Source: Terriglobus albidus
GTDB lineage: Bacteria > Acidobacteriota > Terriglobia > Terriglobales > Acidobacteriaceae
Reading direction: 5' to 3'
Length of the DNA stretch: 64,000 nt
NCBI RefSeq assembly: GCF_008000815.1
Contig: NZ_CP042806.1
Span: forward strand, 1,426,001 to 1,490,000
A program made the position numbers and the translations under genes. The notes beneath the pieces were generated by a model. That model searched no databases. It was given only the letters and a program-made list of their open reading frames with translations, and was not told where the DNA came from. This document shows positions 34,689-44,193 of this stretch, piece after piece (position 1 is the first letter of the stretch; each line of letters starts with the position of its first letter).

Positions 34689-34780
34689 TACGAGGTCCTC
34701 TTTGTGAAGTTAAGGCAGGATGGAAGCGGAACGAGACGCAACAATCGGAAAATGTGCATGAAAAGGCCTGATGTCAAGGA

Positions 34781-34794
34781 TAACGTTAGCGTTA
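34781..34794. promoter_or_regulatory. Putative LacI-family operator between lacI-type gene and GH95
   Basis: TAACGTTAGCGTTA is a 14-bp near-palindrome (one mismatched pair) with a central-CG character typical of LacI-family sites. It lies 93 bases upstream of the GH95 start and 37 bases after the LacI-type gene, so it may allow separate induction of GH95. Confidence 0.45.
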
Positions 34795-34831
34795 AAGCGA
34801 ATGGAGCGTTTTCCTCCATGGTTTTTACGAT

Positions 34832-35857
34832 TCAGCGCCGTGTCGATTCGCGGATGACGATCTCTGCCGGTTCAATGGTTCGGCGAATCGTCGGTTTTCC
34901 TGATGGCGCAGCCTTGGAATCCAGAATGGAGAGCAGCATTTTCGCCGCACGTACTCCAATGCGCGTGCTTCCCTGGTCCACGCTCGTCAGCGGAACACGA
35001 AGATGCTCGTCATAGTGGAGGTTGCCACATCCCACAACCGCGATGTCCTCAGGAATGCGAAGTCCGGCATCCACAATCGCATCCATGGCGCCGATCGCAA
35101 TGGGGTCGCTATAGCAAAAGACGGCGTCGGGCCGCGGTTTCAGGGAGAGCAGACGCTTCATCGCGTCGCGGCCCTGCACCGTGCTGTCGACGTCCACGGT
35201 TGAGGTTCCTACAACGTATTTGGGGTTAGGCTCCAACCCCTCTTCTTCGAAGGCTTTGAGGTAGCCTTCGAAGCGTCCGCGGCCGATGGAGTTCTCCGGC
35301 CCCCGGATATGCGCAATCCGCTTGCGTTTGAGGGAGAAGAGGTGCCGTGTCGCGAGATGTCCCATCTGTGCATTGTCCGAACCAATGAAATTGCAGCGAA
35401 ATCCCTCAAAGGAACGGTCCAGAAGGACGAGGGGGGTTCCCTGATCCTGAATATCACCGAAGAGTTTGGGAACGGTCGGGGCGCAGGATGCAACCACCAG
35501 GGCATCAAGCCGCAGCGCCAGAAGATGCTCCACCTCCTGCTCTTCCATCCGCGGATCCTCTTCTGAGGAAGAGAGCATCAGGTAATAGCCGTTCTTCCGC
35601 AATGTCGCCGCCAGCGATTTCGCAATCTCGACGAAGTAGGGGTGCAGCAGATCCGGCACGACCAGGCCGACGATGGAGCTCTTGCCGGTGACCAGGGAGC
35701 GCGCCGCCAGATTGGGACGGAAGTTGAGCTCCTTCGCCTTATCGAGAACCTTTTTCCTGGTCTCCTGACCGATATCTCCGTGGCCGCGCATCACCTTCGA
35801 GACGGTAACAATAGAAACCCCAACTGCCTCGGCGATGTCTTTCAGCGTAGCGCGCAT
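34832..35857 (-). CDS. LacI-family transcriptional regulator
   Basis: A 341-residue protein with the N-terminal LacI helix-turn-helix and hinge (ATLKDIAEAVGVSIVTVSKV at about 3-22, then RPNLAARSLVTGKSS near 48-62). A periplasmic-binding-protein-like sugar-sensing domain follows (IVGLVVPDLLHPYFVEIAKS onward). It lies within a block of sulfatases and glycosidases and probably represses them until a released sugar binds. A palindromic candidate operator lies directly after it, before GH95. Spacing to the upstream sulfatase is 34 bases, so it may also be co-transcribed with the block. Confidence 0.9.
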   Translation of the reverse strand: MRATLKDIAEAVGVSIVTVSKVMRGHGDIGQETRKKVLDKAKELNFRPNLAARSLVTGKSSIVGLVVPDLLHPYFVEIAKSLAATLRKNGYYLMLSSSEEDPRMEEQEVEHLLALRLDALVVASCAPTVPKLFGDIQDQGTPLVLLDRSFEGFRCNFIGSDNAQMGHLATRHLFSLKRKRIAHIRGPENSIGRGRFEGYLKAFEEEGLEPNPKYVVGTSTVDVDSTVQGRDAMKRLLSLKPRPDAVFCYSDPIAIGAMDAIVDAGLRIPEDIAVVGCGNLHYDEHLRVPLTSVDQGSTRIGVRAAKMLLSILDSKAAPSGKPTIRRTIEPAEIVIRESTRR

Positions 35858-35891
35858 GAGGGAAGCTTATCGTATTCGCGGGTTAATTCTC

Positions 35892-38264
35892 CTATGGAGC
35901 AGCGCTTGCATTGGATGGCTGCGGCTCGATATCCAGGTCAATATGCTGAATCGCCCCGGTGAAGGGGAACGGGCTTTCATAATCGCCTGCCGGCGATGCG
36001 CTGTCTTCGCCGATATCGAAGGTGTCCTCAAATGCGAAGGCCATGCGTACCGTCTCCGGCAGCCGCTGCTTCGCGACAGGCTTGTCGTTCACCAGCAGCG
36101 TGATGTTTGCTCCTTTTCCAATGCCTCCGCCGTCATAGCTGAACTCCAGCGTGATCTTGGCGGGGCCAGCAGGAAGCGGAGCAGGGGAGGCGATCGTCGT
36201 GATGCGCCGCTTGAAGTAGTTGTAGGTATACGTAGGCCGCCCGTTTTTCAGATAGAGGCTGAAGCCCCCACCCTCACCGCCGTCCGCCATTAGAACCCCG
36301 TTAGCCTGGCCATTGGGAACCGTCACGTACGCCGTAATCTTGTGCGATTTGTTTTCGTACGCGGGCGTCAGCGAGAGATACAGATGTCCCGTCCCGGTGT
36401 AGTACCTGAAGTGGTTGCCTTCCGGCCGCGCCTGCCGTCCTCCGAAGCGCGGGTCCAGCGGATAAACACGATTCTGTTTCGCCTCCGCATCGAAGAGGAC
36501 AGCCAGTTCCGCGACTTTGTCTGGATTCTTGGCAGCGACGTCGTTCGCTTCGGAGTAGTCCTCGCTCAGGTGATACAGCTCCCATGGCTGGCGATTCGGG
36601 TCCGGAGGCGGCTGAGTGGTGTATACCCAGGGAAGCAGGCCGCTACGCGAGGCCGCCATCCATCCGTCGTGATAGATGGCCCTATTGCCCAGCATCTCAA
36701 AGTACTGCGTCGTTCGCTGGCTTGGCACATTGGACGAGGCGAACGTCGCCAGCATGCTCATGCCGTCCATGCGCTGCTGCTTCACCCCATTCACTTCAAC
36801 GGGTATTGGGATATGCGCTGCCTCCAGAACGGTGGGAGCAATGTCGGTCACGTCCTCAAACTGTTCCCGCAAGGCTCCGCCATCATGAATTCCTTTTGGC
36901 CAGAAGACCACCAGAGGATCGCGGGTTCCACCCAGATGTGAGGCGATGCGCTTGCCCCACTGGAACGGAGTGTCTCCGGCCCACGCCCAGCCCACCGGAT
37001 AGTGAGGTGTCGTCTCCGGCCCACCAAGCTTATCAAGGATTTTGAGCATCTCTGCCGTGGACTCCCGCTCGCCGTTGATCGCCCCCATGATGTTGCCCGT
37101 GCCCTGCAAGCCGCCTTCGAGGCTGGCGCCATTGTCTCCGGCGATAAAGAGAACCAGGGTGTTATCCAACTGGCCAGTATCGCGAATCGCATCGATCACG
37201 CGTCCGATCTCGTGATCGGTCTGTGCCATAAAGCCGGCAAACACCTCCATCAGGCGCGAGGCGACCTTCTTCTCATCGGGCGAAAGCGAATCCCATGCAG
37301 GAATCTCCTTGGGACGAGGCGTCAGCTTCGCATCCTTCGGAATCACACCGAGCTTCTTCTGGCGCTCAAAGACAATTTCACGATATTTGTCCCAGCCCAT
37401 ATCGAACTGGCCGCGGAACTTGTCGACCCAGGCTTTGGGAGCCTGTAGTGGAGTATGGGTTGCTCCTGGAGCGAAGTAGACAAAGAACGGCTTCTCGGGA
37501 GAGAGCGATTTCTCCGATTTGATCCAGCGAATCGCGTGATCGGCCAGGTCTTCGTTCAACGTGAAGTCAGCCTTGCGTCCCGCGGGCGCCGCCATCTCGA
37601 CCGGCTGTGTTCCAGAGGTAAGCTCCGGATACCACTGATCCGTCTCGCCGTTCAGGAAGCCATAGAACTCATCGAACCCCTGATGCGTCGGCCAATGATC
37701 GAATGGCCCGGAGATCTTGTCTTCGCTTTCCGGAATCAGATGCCACTTGCCATAAGCAGCCGTTGCGTAACCGTTCATCTGTAGTACCTGCGGTAACAGT
37801 GCCGCGCTCTTCGGGATCGACGCGTTATAGCCGGGAAAATCGGTCGCCAGATTGGTGATGGTTCCCATCCCGACAGCATGATTGTTCCTGCCCGTGAGCA
37901 ATGCCGCGCGTGTCGGGGAGCACAGCGCTGTGACATGGAAGCGGTTGTACCGCAATCCATGTGCGGCGAGGGAATCGAGCGTCGGTGTTGGGACCAGTCC
38001 TCCGAATGTGCCGGACTGGCCATACCCGGCATCGTCGATCAGCACCAGCAGCACGTTCGGCGCACCGGTCGGAGCCCGCAGCGGCGGCGTCGGAGCCGCC
38101 GTTGAGTTCGCAAAGCTGGAGCCAACGGTCCCTGTAAACGGGGGAGGCGCGATTGGAAGCACCGTCCGGTCCTGCGCCTGCGCATACATCGCAGTCGCCA
38201 CGCAGGCAGCCGTAAGGGTGCAGAGCAGGGGAGAAAAAGGGCGCCTCAGATTCCGTTTGGCCAT
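35892..38264 (-). CDS. Large secreted type I arylsulfatase with C-terminal sandwich domain
   Basis: A 790-residue sulfatase with an N-terminal signal region (about 1-31). The formylglycine site is Cys115 in CSPTRAALLTGR and the metal site is LLVLIDDAGYGQSG (about 72-85). Further active-site segments are YGKWHL and FIAGDNGAS. Length (790) exceeds the usual 450-600 because of a C-terminal beta-sandwich (about 640-780, YLSLTPAYENKSHKITAYV...), as in PF00884 arylsulfatases of the AtsA/BetC-like large group. It is preceded by another sulfatase gene 69 bases upstream and followed by the LacI regulator. Substrate unknown; a sulfated polysaccharide or aryl sulfate is possible. Confidence 0.87.
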   Translation of the reverse strand: MAKRNLRRPFSPLLCTLTAACVATAMYAQAQDRTVLPIAPPPFTGTVGSSFANSTAAPTPPLRAPTGAPNVLLVLIDDAGYGQSGTFGGLVPTPTLDSLAAHGLRYNRFHVTALCSPTRAALLTGRNNHAVGMGTITNLATDFPGYNASIPKSAALLPQVLQMNGYATAAYGKWHLIPESEDKISGPFDHWPTHQGFDEFYGFLNGETDQWYPELTSGTQPVEMAAPAGRKADFTLNEDLADHAIRWIKSEKSLSPEKPFFVYFAPGATHTPLQAPKAWVDKFRGQFDMGWDKYREIVFERQKKLGVIPKDAKLTPRPKEIPAWDSLSPDEKKVASRLMEVFAGFMAQTDHEIGRVIDAIRDTGQLDNTLVLFIAGDNGASLEGGLQGTGNIMGAINGERESTAEMLKILDKLGGPETTPHYPVGWAWAGDTPFQWGKRIASHLGGTRDPLVVFWPKGIHDGGALREQFEDVTDIAPTVLEAAHIPIPVEVNGVKQQRMDGMSMLATFASSNVPSQRTTQYFEMLGNRAIYHDGWMAASRSGLLPWVYTTQPPPDPNRQPWELYHLSEDYSEANDVAAKNPDKVAELAVLFDAEAKQNRVYPLDPRFGGRQARPEGNHFRYYTGTGHLYLSLTPAYENKSHKITAYVTVPNGQANGVLMADGGEGGGFSLYLKNGRPTYTYNYFKRRITTIASPAPLPAGPAKITLEFSYDGGGIGKGANITLLVNDKPVAKQRLPETVRMAFAFEDTFDIGEDSASPAGDYESPFPFTGAIQHIDLDIEPQPSNASAAP

Positions 38265-38333
38265 AGGGCAACTACTCCGTTTCGCGCGAGTATTGAACTA
38301 CAGTCCTAACACACGGTCTTCCGTGCGGTCACC

Positions 38334-39938
38334 TCAGTCAAGAATCTTCGCCTGCCAACTGGCGGCGGGAAGATCGGTACGGGTCGGATAGAACGGCGGA
38401 GCGTCGCGCGGGTCCTTATCCATGGGAGCAATACCCGTGGTGTTGATGAACTGCTTGAGCAGCTTCATTGTGAGCTCAGCTTCAACCGCCGAAGTTCCTC
38501 GATCGCCATACAGGTTGTGTTCTTCGCGCGGGTCGTCGCGATAGCTATAGAGCTCCGATTGTCCCTGTGGCCGGAGGATGAGCTTATGCGTCTGCGTTCG
38601 GACCATGGCGGAACGCGAGACCATCACCGGTTGCTCATTCTGCAGGCCGATCTTTCCGGCGTATGGTCCGCCGCCGGCTCCTCCAGGCTCGAAGCACTGC
38701 GGCTCATACACGTTGTAGCCTCCCTCGGCGAAGGCCGCTCGTTCTTTGTCGGCGCTGCCGCCTTCCATCACCGGCAGCATGCTGCGAGAGAAGTGGGTGT
38801 GGTTCGTTTGCGTGCCTGCCAGGTCGATACAGGTCTGCATGATGTCGTACAACTCGACCATGCCGTCTGACACCACGCCTGGCTTCGCCCCGGGAACCCT
38901 GGCGATGAGTGGGATATGGGTCAGGCAATCCTCAAGCCCGCTCGGCCATTTTTCGACCAGCCCATAATCGCCGGCATAGTCGCCATGGTCCGACATCACA
39001 AAGAGAGCCGTATCCTTGCTTCGACCGCTGCGCTCCAGTTTCTCCAGAAGCTCTCCGAGCAGCCAGTCGCTGTAGCTCACCTGCCCGTAATACACGGCGC
39101 GGATCTTCCGGAACTCCGTATCAGAGAGCTTCTTCAATCCATAACGTTCGCGAATGCCCTCGTGAAAATCCGGTTTCTTCTGAAGTCCTGGGGGTACCAG
39201 GGCGGGCAGGGAAGACGGGTTGTACATGTTGTAGAAGTCTTCCGGAATGGTGTACGGCGGGTGAGGCTGGATCAGCGGCAGAAAGATGCAGAAGGGCTTC
39301 GTCGATTCTTTCCGTTCAAGTATGCGCATCGCTTCTGAAAGCAGGCGATAGTCGCTGGTCTGCCGCCTGTCGCCTGCCGGTCCGTAGAGCATCGAAAGCG
39401 ATCCCGGAGTCAGATCGGTTGGCCGTGTTGCCCCCGGGGAGCGTCCGTCTGTCCCTTGCTCCCAGTACGTCACGCTTGAAGCAAAGCTCTGGGCCGCAAG
39501 TGCATCGTTCTTTCCAAACCAGAAGACGTCATAACCCGCCTCACGAAGATAGCGGAACAGGTTCGGTTCTTCGGGCCGTAGAAAGTAGTAGAGGCTGCGG
39601 TGTCCTCGTACGCTTGTCGGCCACCCGGTAAGCATGCTGCAACGCGAGGCGCCGCAGACGGGGAACTGCACATGGCAATTTTTGAAGAGTGATCCGCCCG
39701 CTGCCAGCTTGTCGAGGTTCGGTGTCTTGGTAACGGAGTTCCCATAGCAGGCAAGGCTGTCGGCACGCATCTCATCCGGCATAAAGAGGATGAGGTTCGG
39801 ACGTTTCATCGACATGCCTGAAGCCGTCTGGGCAGCCTCATCCAATGCCTCGGCAGACGCATTCGTGCTAGCTCCCGCATGCAAGATGCTCCCCATCACT
39901 GTTCCACCGGAAAGACCCACAAACTGTCTGCGATTCAA
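38334..39938 (-). CDS. Tat-exported type I sulfatase
   Basis: The start is TTG at 39938, supported by GGAG six bases before it; it puts the twin-arginine motif NRRQFVGLSGG directly at the N-terminus. No ATG fits as well. The formylglycine cysteine is Cys95 in CGASRCSMLTGW (C-x-A-x-R variant). The metal ligands lie in LFMPDEMRADSLACYG and MSDHGDYAGDYGL. The 534-residue length is typical. It stands between the GH3 and the large arylsulfatase genes in one orientation. The MITE at 39973 separates it from the GH3 stop. Confidence 0.86.
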   Translation of the reverse strand: MNRRQFVGLSGGTVMGSILHAGASTNASAEALDEAAQTASGMSMKRPNLILFMPDEMRADSLACYGNSVTKTPNLDKLAAGGSLFKNCHVQFPVCGASRCSMLTGWPTSVRGHRSLYYFLRPEEPNLFRYLREAGYDVFWFGKNDALAAQSFASSVTYWEQGTDGRSPGATRPTDLTPGSLSMLYGPAGDRRQTSDYRLLSEAMRILERKESTKPFCIFLPLIQPHPPYTIPEDFYNMYNPSSLPALVPPGLQKKPDFHEGIRERYGLKKLSDTEFRKIRAVYYGQVSYSDWLLGELLEKLERSGRSKDTALFVMSDHGDYAGDYGLVEKWPSGLEDCLTHIPLIARVPGAKPGVVSDGMVELYDIMQTCIDLAGTQTNHTHFSRSMLPVMEGGSADKERAAFAEGGYNVYEPQCFEPGGAGGGPYAGKIGLQNEQPVMVSRSAMVRTQTHKLILRPQGQSELYSYRDDPREEHNLYGDRGTSAVEAELTMKLLKQFINTTGIAPMDKDPRDAPPFYPTRTDLPAASWQAKILD

Positions 39939-39972
39939 GATGCGCTCCGTTCTGCTTGCATGGATAAGGGAT

Positions 39973-40087
39973 TAGAGCATTTCTCCTAATACTGTCGCTT
40001 TGGGCAAATCTGTGAATGCCGTTTTCTTCACGGAAAACGGCGCAAACAGCCAAAACTCCGCTCTACACCATTAGGAGAAATGCTCTA
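39973..40087. repeat. TA-ended MITE-like element, copy 2
   Basis: A 115-bp element with perfect 18-bp terminal inverted repeats (TAGAGCATTTCTCCTAAT at 39973-39990; its complement ends at 40087). The internal hairpin is GCCGTTTT (40018-40025) / AAAACGGC (40034-40041). Architecture equals copy 1 at 20797. Its terminal TA forms part of the TAG stop codon of the GH3 gene. Confidence 0.75.
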
Positions 40088-42361
40088 CTGCACGACGGAA
40101 AACGTGTCATGCAGCGAGGCGGTCGAGCTGTCACCGGCCCATACATCGAATTCCGACGCGTCAAGCGTCCAGCCATGGGTAGCGGAAGACCAGTAGGTCC
40201 GCTCCGCCGCCCCTACAACAAAGCTGACATCGCGCGATTCACCCGGTGCCAGCGTGATGCGCTGGAATCCCTTCAGCTCCCGCACCGGACGAGATGCGCT
40301 TCCAGACTTCTGATGGAGATAGAGCTGGACGACCTCATCCGCTTTCACCTTGCCGGCATTCTTTACGGTCACTACTGCTGTTACCGGATCTTTCGTGTGG
40401 ATCTCTTTCTTGCTCAGCCGCAGATTGGAGATCTCAAAGCTTGCATAGCTCAAACCAAACCCGAAGGGATAGAGCGGCTCGGTCGGAAGGTCCCAGTAGC
40501 GCGAGGTGAAATCAGGAGCGCCATATGGTTTGTGTGAGAGGTTGTGGGCGTAATAGATCGGAATCTGGCCGGCATTTCGCGGCCACGTTACAGGCAGCTT
40601 CCCCGCAGGCGAGACATCACCGAAGAGAAGATCGGCGACGGCGTTTCCTGTCTCCGTGCCGCCGAAGTAGCAGTCCATGATTGCGGAGACATGCTGTGAG
40701 GCCCACGTCACATCGAGCGGCCGCGTGCTGAAGAGCAGCAGGACAACCGGCTTGCCCGTTGCCACTATCTTCTCCAGCAGCTCCTGCTGGCGTCCAGGCA
40801 ATGCCAAGGAAGAACGAGAGGCATACTCGAAGTCCATGAGCGCCGACTCTCCCAGCGCGAGCACAACAACATCCGAATCGTTGGCCAGGGAGAGGGCTTC
40901 CTTCATCGTTGCCTCTGCCTTATCTGCGTCCCACTCCGCCTCCGGCTTCGGTCCGATCAGGCCATCGAACATCGAAGGGAACTGCTTGCGCAGCTGAACC
41001 CCCTGGGCAAAGCGCACGTCAGCACCGGGCAGCTTGTTCCGGATTCCCGCCACAATCGTGACGGTGTCGGCGGGTTTGGCGGTCAGGCTCCACGGACCGT
41101 TCATGTCATACTGCGAGTCCCCAAGCGGGCCAATGACTGCGATACGGCGAGTAGTCTTCGCGAGAGGAAGAACTCCACCTTCATTCCGTAGCAGCACTGC
41201 GCTCCTCGCCGCTGCTACGCGCGCAAGGTCACGATGCTTTGCCAGCATGACCGCGTGCGTGGACTCATCGCCATCCGCGTAAGGGCTATCAAACAATCCC
41301 AAAGCGAACTTCGTTGCAAGGATCGGGCGCACCAGATCGTCCAGCGCCGTCGCCGAGACCTTCCCTTCGGTAACAAGCTGCTTCAGGTTCTTCAGATACG
41401 TGCCGCTTCCCATATCCATATTCACGCCGGCGACCGCGGCGCGAAATGCGGCGTCCTTGGCATCGCTGCTGAAGCCATGGGTATACAGGTCGCCGACAGC
41501 ATTCGCATCGCTGACGACAAATCCGTTGAACTTCATCTGGTCGCGGAGGATCTCTCGCAGTAGATGCGTATTTCCAGTTGCCGGAACATCGTTGAGATCC
41601 ATGTAGGCGCTCATCACGCTCTTCGCGCCCGCTTCAACTCCCGCCTGGAAGGGACGCAGATAGACGTTTTGCAGCAGCTCTTCCGGAATGTAGGAGGCAT
41701 CGTAATCTCGTCCGCCCTCCGCGGCTCCATATCCGGCAAAGTGTTTCAGCGTGGCTGCAAAGCGGAGCGGCTGACCGGGCTCTCCCTGGAACCCTTTCAC
41801 CTGTGCCCGCGCCATCGCGGCTCCGAGATATGGATCTTCGCCTGCTCCCTCGGAGATCCGTCCCCAGCGGGGATCACGCGCAATATCGAGCATCGGAGCA
41901 AAGGTCCACCGCACACCCGCGTGTACGGCTTCCTCTGCCGCCACCGACTGAGCTTTGCGAGCCATCTCCGGATCCCAAGAGGCAGCCATGCCCACTGGAA
42001 CCGGAAACTCGGTGTCGAAGCCATGAATCACGTCGAAGCCGAAGAGGATAGGAATATGCGCGCCCTCCGACACGGCGATCTTCTGGAGGGCATTGATGCG
42101 TTTCGGATCAGTGACAAAAAGGATGGAGCCAATCTGCCCCTGGCGAACCTGATCTTCCAGCTTCTGCGCAGGCGCAGGCATTCCCGGCAGTCCCGAGAAA
42201 TCGAAGACCTGGTTCAACTGGCCGACCTTCTCGTCAACCGACATCTTGGAGAGAAGAAGATTGGCCCGCTGTTCCGGTGTAGCGGATGTCTGGCCGCAAA
42301 GTGGCAGCCACGACGCCAATAAAGCTGCTGCAAGCAAAGATCGAATCGTCTGATATTTCAC
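40085..42361 (-). CDS. bglX: GH3 beta-glucosidase, BglX-type, periplasmic
   Basis: A 758-residue GH3 enzyme: signal peptide (MKYQTIRSLLAAALLASWLPLCGQ) and TIM-barrel domain (about 30-370) with KHFAGYGAAEGGRDY. The nucleophile is Asp285 in FVVSDANAV. An alpha/beta sandwich carrying the acid region follows (about 390-610), then a fibronectin-III-like C-terminal domain (about 650-745). Motifs and order match BglX-type enzymes that release glucose, or in relatives galactose or xylose, from beta-linked oligosaccharides. It is followed by sulfatase genes and preceded by one 21 bases upstream. The stop codon is supplied by the end of an inserted MITE, so the original C-terminus may have been slightly different. 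Confidence 0.9.
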   Translation of the reverse strand: MKYQTIRSLLAAALLASWLPLCGQTSATPEQRANLLLSKMSVDEKVGQLNQVFDFSGLPGMPAPAQKLEDQVRQGQIGSILFVTDPKRINALQKIAVSEGAHIPILFGFDVIHGFDTEFPVPVGMAASWDPEMARKAQSVAAEEAVHAGVRWTFAPMLDIARDPRWGRISEGAGEDPYLGAAMARAQVKGFQGEPGQPLRFAATLKHFAGYGAAEGGRDYDASYIPEELLQNVYLRPFQAGVEAGAKSVMSAYMDLNDVPATGNTHLLREILRDQMKFNGFVVSDANAVGDLYTHGFSSDAKDAAFRAAVAGVNMDMGSGTYLKNLKQLVTEGKVSATALDDLVRPILATKFALGLFDSPYADGDESTHAVMLAKHRDLARVAAARSAVLLRNEGGVLPLAKTTRRIAVIGPLGDSQYDMNGPWSLTAKPADTVTIVAGIRNKLPGADVRFAQGVQLRKQFPSMFDGLIGPKPEAEWDADKAEATMKEALSLANDSDVVVLALGESALMDFEYASRSSLALPGRQQELLEKIVATGKPVVLLLFSTRPLDVTWASQHVSAIMDCYFGGTETGNAVADLLFGDVSPAGKLPVTWPRNAGQIPIYYAHNLSHKPYGAPDFTSRYWDLPTEPLYPFGFGLSYASFEISNLRLSKKEIHTKDPVTAVVTVKNAGKVKADEVVQLYLHQKSGSASRPVRELKGFQRITLAPGESRDVSFVVGAAERTYWSSATHGWTLDASEFDVWAGDSSTASLHDTFSVVQ

Positions 42362-42382
42362 CGTTGAATAGCCCCCTGATGC

Positions 42383-44101
42383 TCAATCTAAAAACGCGTC
42401 GGCAAAGCCTCTGCTGAACTGTGTCTCTTTCATGGGAAGGTCACCATACTTTTCGGCTTCCTTCTGCCACAGATCCTTCATCTCCTGCAGCTTCTTCGGA
42501 TACTCCTGCGCAAGATCCGTCGATTCGGTTGGGTCGTCTTTGACGTTGAACAACTGCCAGCGATCCTGATCGAAGGGCGTATTCATCTTATGCATCGCCA
42601 CCGCGCGCCAGTCGCCTGAAAGAATGGCACGGTTGCCACGCATCTCGAAGAACTGCACGCTTCGTGGCGCCGCAGCGCCCGCGCTCGTGATCGTTGCCAG
42701 AAAGGACTTTCCGGCCACAGGAATCTGCTCGACTCCATTTACGGTCTTGTGGAACTGTGTCCCCGCAATCTGCAACAGCGTCGGCGCGACATCAATCGCA
42801 TCGACCATCTGCCCTCGAAAGGAGCCCGCATCCCTGATATGTCCTGGATAATCGATCATCATCGGAGTCCGGGTTCCGCCGAAGTATGGCCACAGCTTGT
42901 AGCGCCGGAACGGCGTCCCGCCGGCATACGCCCATGGTCTCTGATAGAGAGGTTGCGTCGTCGGTCCGCCCAGCTCATCCAGATGAGCATCCATATCCGC
43001 CAGTGACGTCTGATCGAGATACGCGTGATGGAACGATCCGGTCTTCGACTCGCTCGCGGCGCCATTGTCGGAGAACAGGACAACCACCGTGTTTTTGTCG
43101 ATGCCTGCCACTTTCAGATAGGCCAGCACTTTGCCGATCTGGGCGTCGCCATGTTCGATGTAGCCCGCGTAGGTCGCCATGAACCGCGCGTACACACGCT
43201 TTTGTTGATCGGTGAGCGAATTCCATGATGGATCACCGGCCTCTCTTGGCGGCAACTTCACATCCGCTGGAATAATACCCATCTTCTTCTGCCGTGCGAA
43301 ACGCTCTTCGCGAATCACATCCCACCCCTTCTGATATATCTCCTTGTAGTGATCGATGTACTCCTTTGGCGCCTGCAGCGGAGTGTGCGCAAAGGTGAAG
43401 GCCAGGTAGAGAAACATCGGCTTCTCCGGATGCTCGGCCTGGCTCTTCTTCATGGCAGAGACGGCGTGCTCGGCCAGATCCTCGGCGAGGTAGTAGCCCG
43501 GATGGTAAGGATCAGGAACCGGAGAATTTCCGTCGAACAACTCCGGATGATACTGGTCCGTCCATCCCATCTTGTATCCGTAGAACAAATCGAACCCCCG
43601 CTGCAGGGGCATCGTCGAGTTATTACCCGGCTTACCGTCCTGATAGCGAGGCGTAAGGTGCCACTTTCCTACCGCAAAGGTCGCGTAACCGGCACTGCGA
43701 AGAGCTTCGGAGAGCATCTCGGCGTTTGCCGGAATAATTCCGGTCGAGCGCGGCGGAGCCCCGGGCCTGGCCTGATCCGGAAGATCCTCCATTCCAACTG
43801 TTTGGTTATTGCGGCCGGTAAGTAATGCCGCCCGCGTCGGTGAGCAGATCGCCTTGGTCTGGAAGTTGGTATAGCGGACCCCATGCTTCGCGATGCTGTC
43901 GATCGATGGAGTCGCGATCTCCGATCCGTAGCAGCCCAGATCGGCAAAGCCCACATCGTCCAGGGCGATGACGACAATGTTGGGCTTCTTGGCGGCGGTC
44001 TGTGGTGTCCGTTGTGGCTGAGCATGGATAAGTGTCGCGGAAGCACCCAGTCCGACACACGTCGTCATCCAAAACAATGTCTTTGCTTTGCTGAAATACA
44101 T
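42383..44101 (-). CDS. Secreted type I arylsulfatase
   Basis: A 572-residue sulfatase with a signal peptide (MYFSKAKTLFWMTTCVGLGASATLIHAQ). The formylglycine cysteine is Cys86 in CSPTRAALLTGR. The metal-binding VVIALDDVGFADLGCYGSE lies at about 43-61, and the second set FSDNGAASE near 345. It follows the Oar-type receptor gene by 92 bases, with a long hairpin in the gap, and is the second gene of the minus-strand block. The co-occurrence with an outer-membrane receptor, GH3, GH95 and two more sulfatases suggests a sulfated glycan as substrate. Confidence 0.88.
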   Translation of the reverse strand: MYFSKAKTLFWMTTCVGLGASATLIHAQPQRTPQTAAKKPNIVVIALDDVGFADLGCYGSEIATPSIDSIAKHGVRYTNFQTKAICSPTRAALLTGRNNQTVGMEDLPDQARPGAPPRSTGIIPANAEMLSEALRSAGYATFAVGKWHLTPRYQDGKPGNNSTMPLQRGFDLFYGYKMGWTDQYHPELFDGNSPVPDPYHPGYYLAEDLAEHAVSAMKKSQAEHPEKPMFLYLAFTFAHTPLQAPKEYIDHYKEIYQKGWDVIREERFARQKKMGIIPADVKLPPREAGDPSWNSLTDQQKRVYARFMATYAGYIEHGDAQIGKVLAYLKVAGIDKNTVVVLFSDNGAASESKTGSFHHAYLDQTSLADMDAHLDELGGPTTQPLYQRPWAYAGGTPFRRYKLWPYFGGTRTPMMIDYPGHIRDAGSFRGQMVDAIDVAPTLLQIAGTQFHKTVNGVEQIPVAGKSFLATITSAGAAAPRSVQFFEMRGNRAILSGDWRAVAMHKMNTPFDQDRWQLFNVKDDPTESTDLAQEYPKKLQEMKDLWQKEAEKYGDLPMKETQFSRGFADAFLD

Positions 44102-44138
44102 GAATTCACCTTTCCGTGAATAGCCCCACAGTGAATGG

Positions 44139-44182
44139 CCCAGAGAAGGCGCCAGGCAGGTTACGCCTGGCGCGCCTCTGGG
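44139..44182 (-). terminator. Long hairpin between the TonB receptor and the sulfatase gene
   Basis: Inner 9-bp stem GCGCCAGGC / GCCTGGCGC (44149-44157, 44165-44173) with a 7-base loop, extended by an outer stem CCCAGAG / CTCTGGG (44139-44145, 44176-44182). It begins 12 bases after the receptor stop and probably attenuates read-through into the sulfatase/glycosidase genes, or protects the receptor mRNA. Confidence 0.6.
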
Positions 44183-44193
44183 ATGAGCCGGGA

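Noticed and set aside
34251-35015. A 254-codon plus-strand frame over GH95 and the LacI-type gene
   Set aside because: It is antisense to two recognisable proteins and lacks any family motif; it also covers the intergenic operator candidate.
41564-42322. A 252-codon plus-strand frame over the GH3 gene
   Set aside because: Shadow of the GH3 N-terminal domain; the amino-acid composition is Arg/His-rich without domains.
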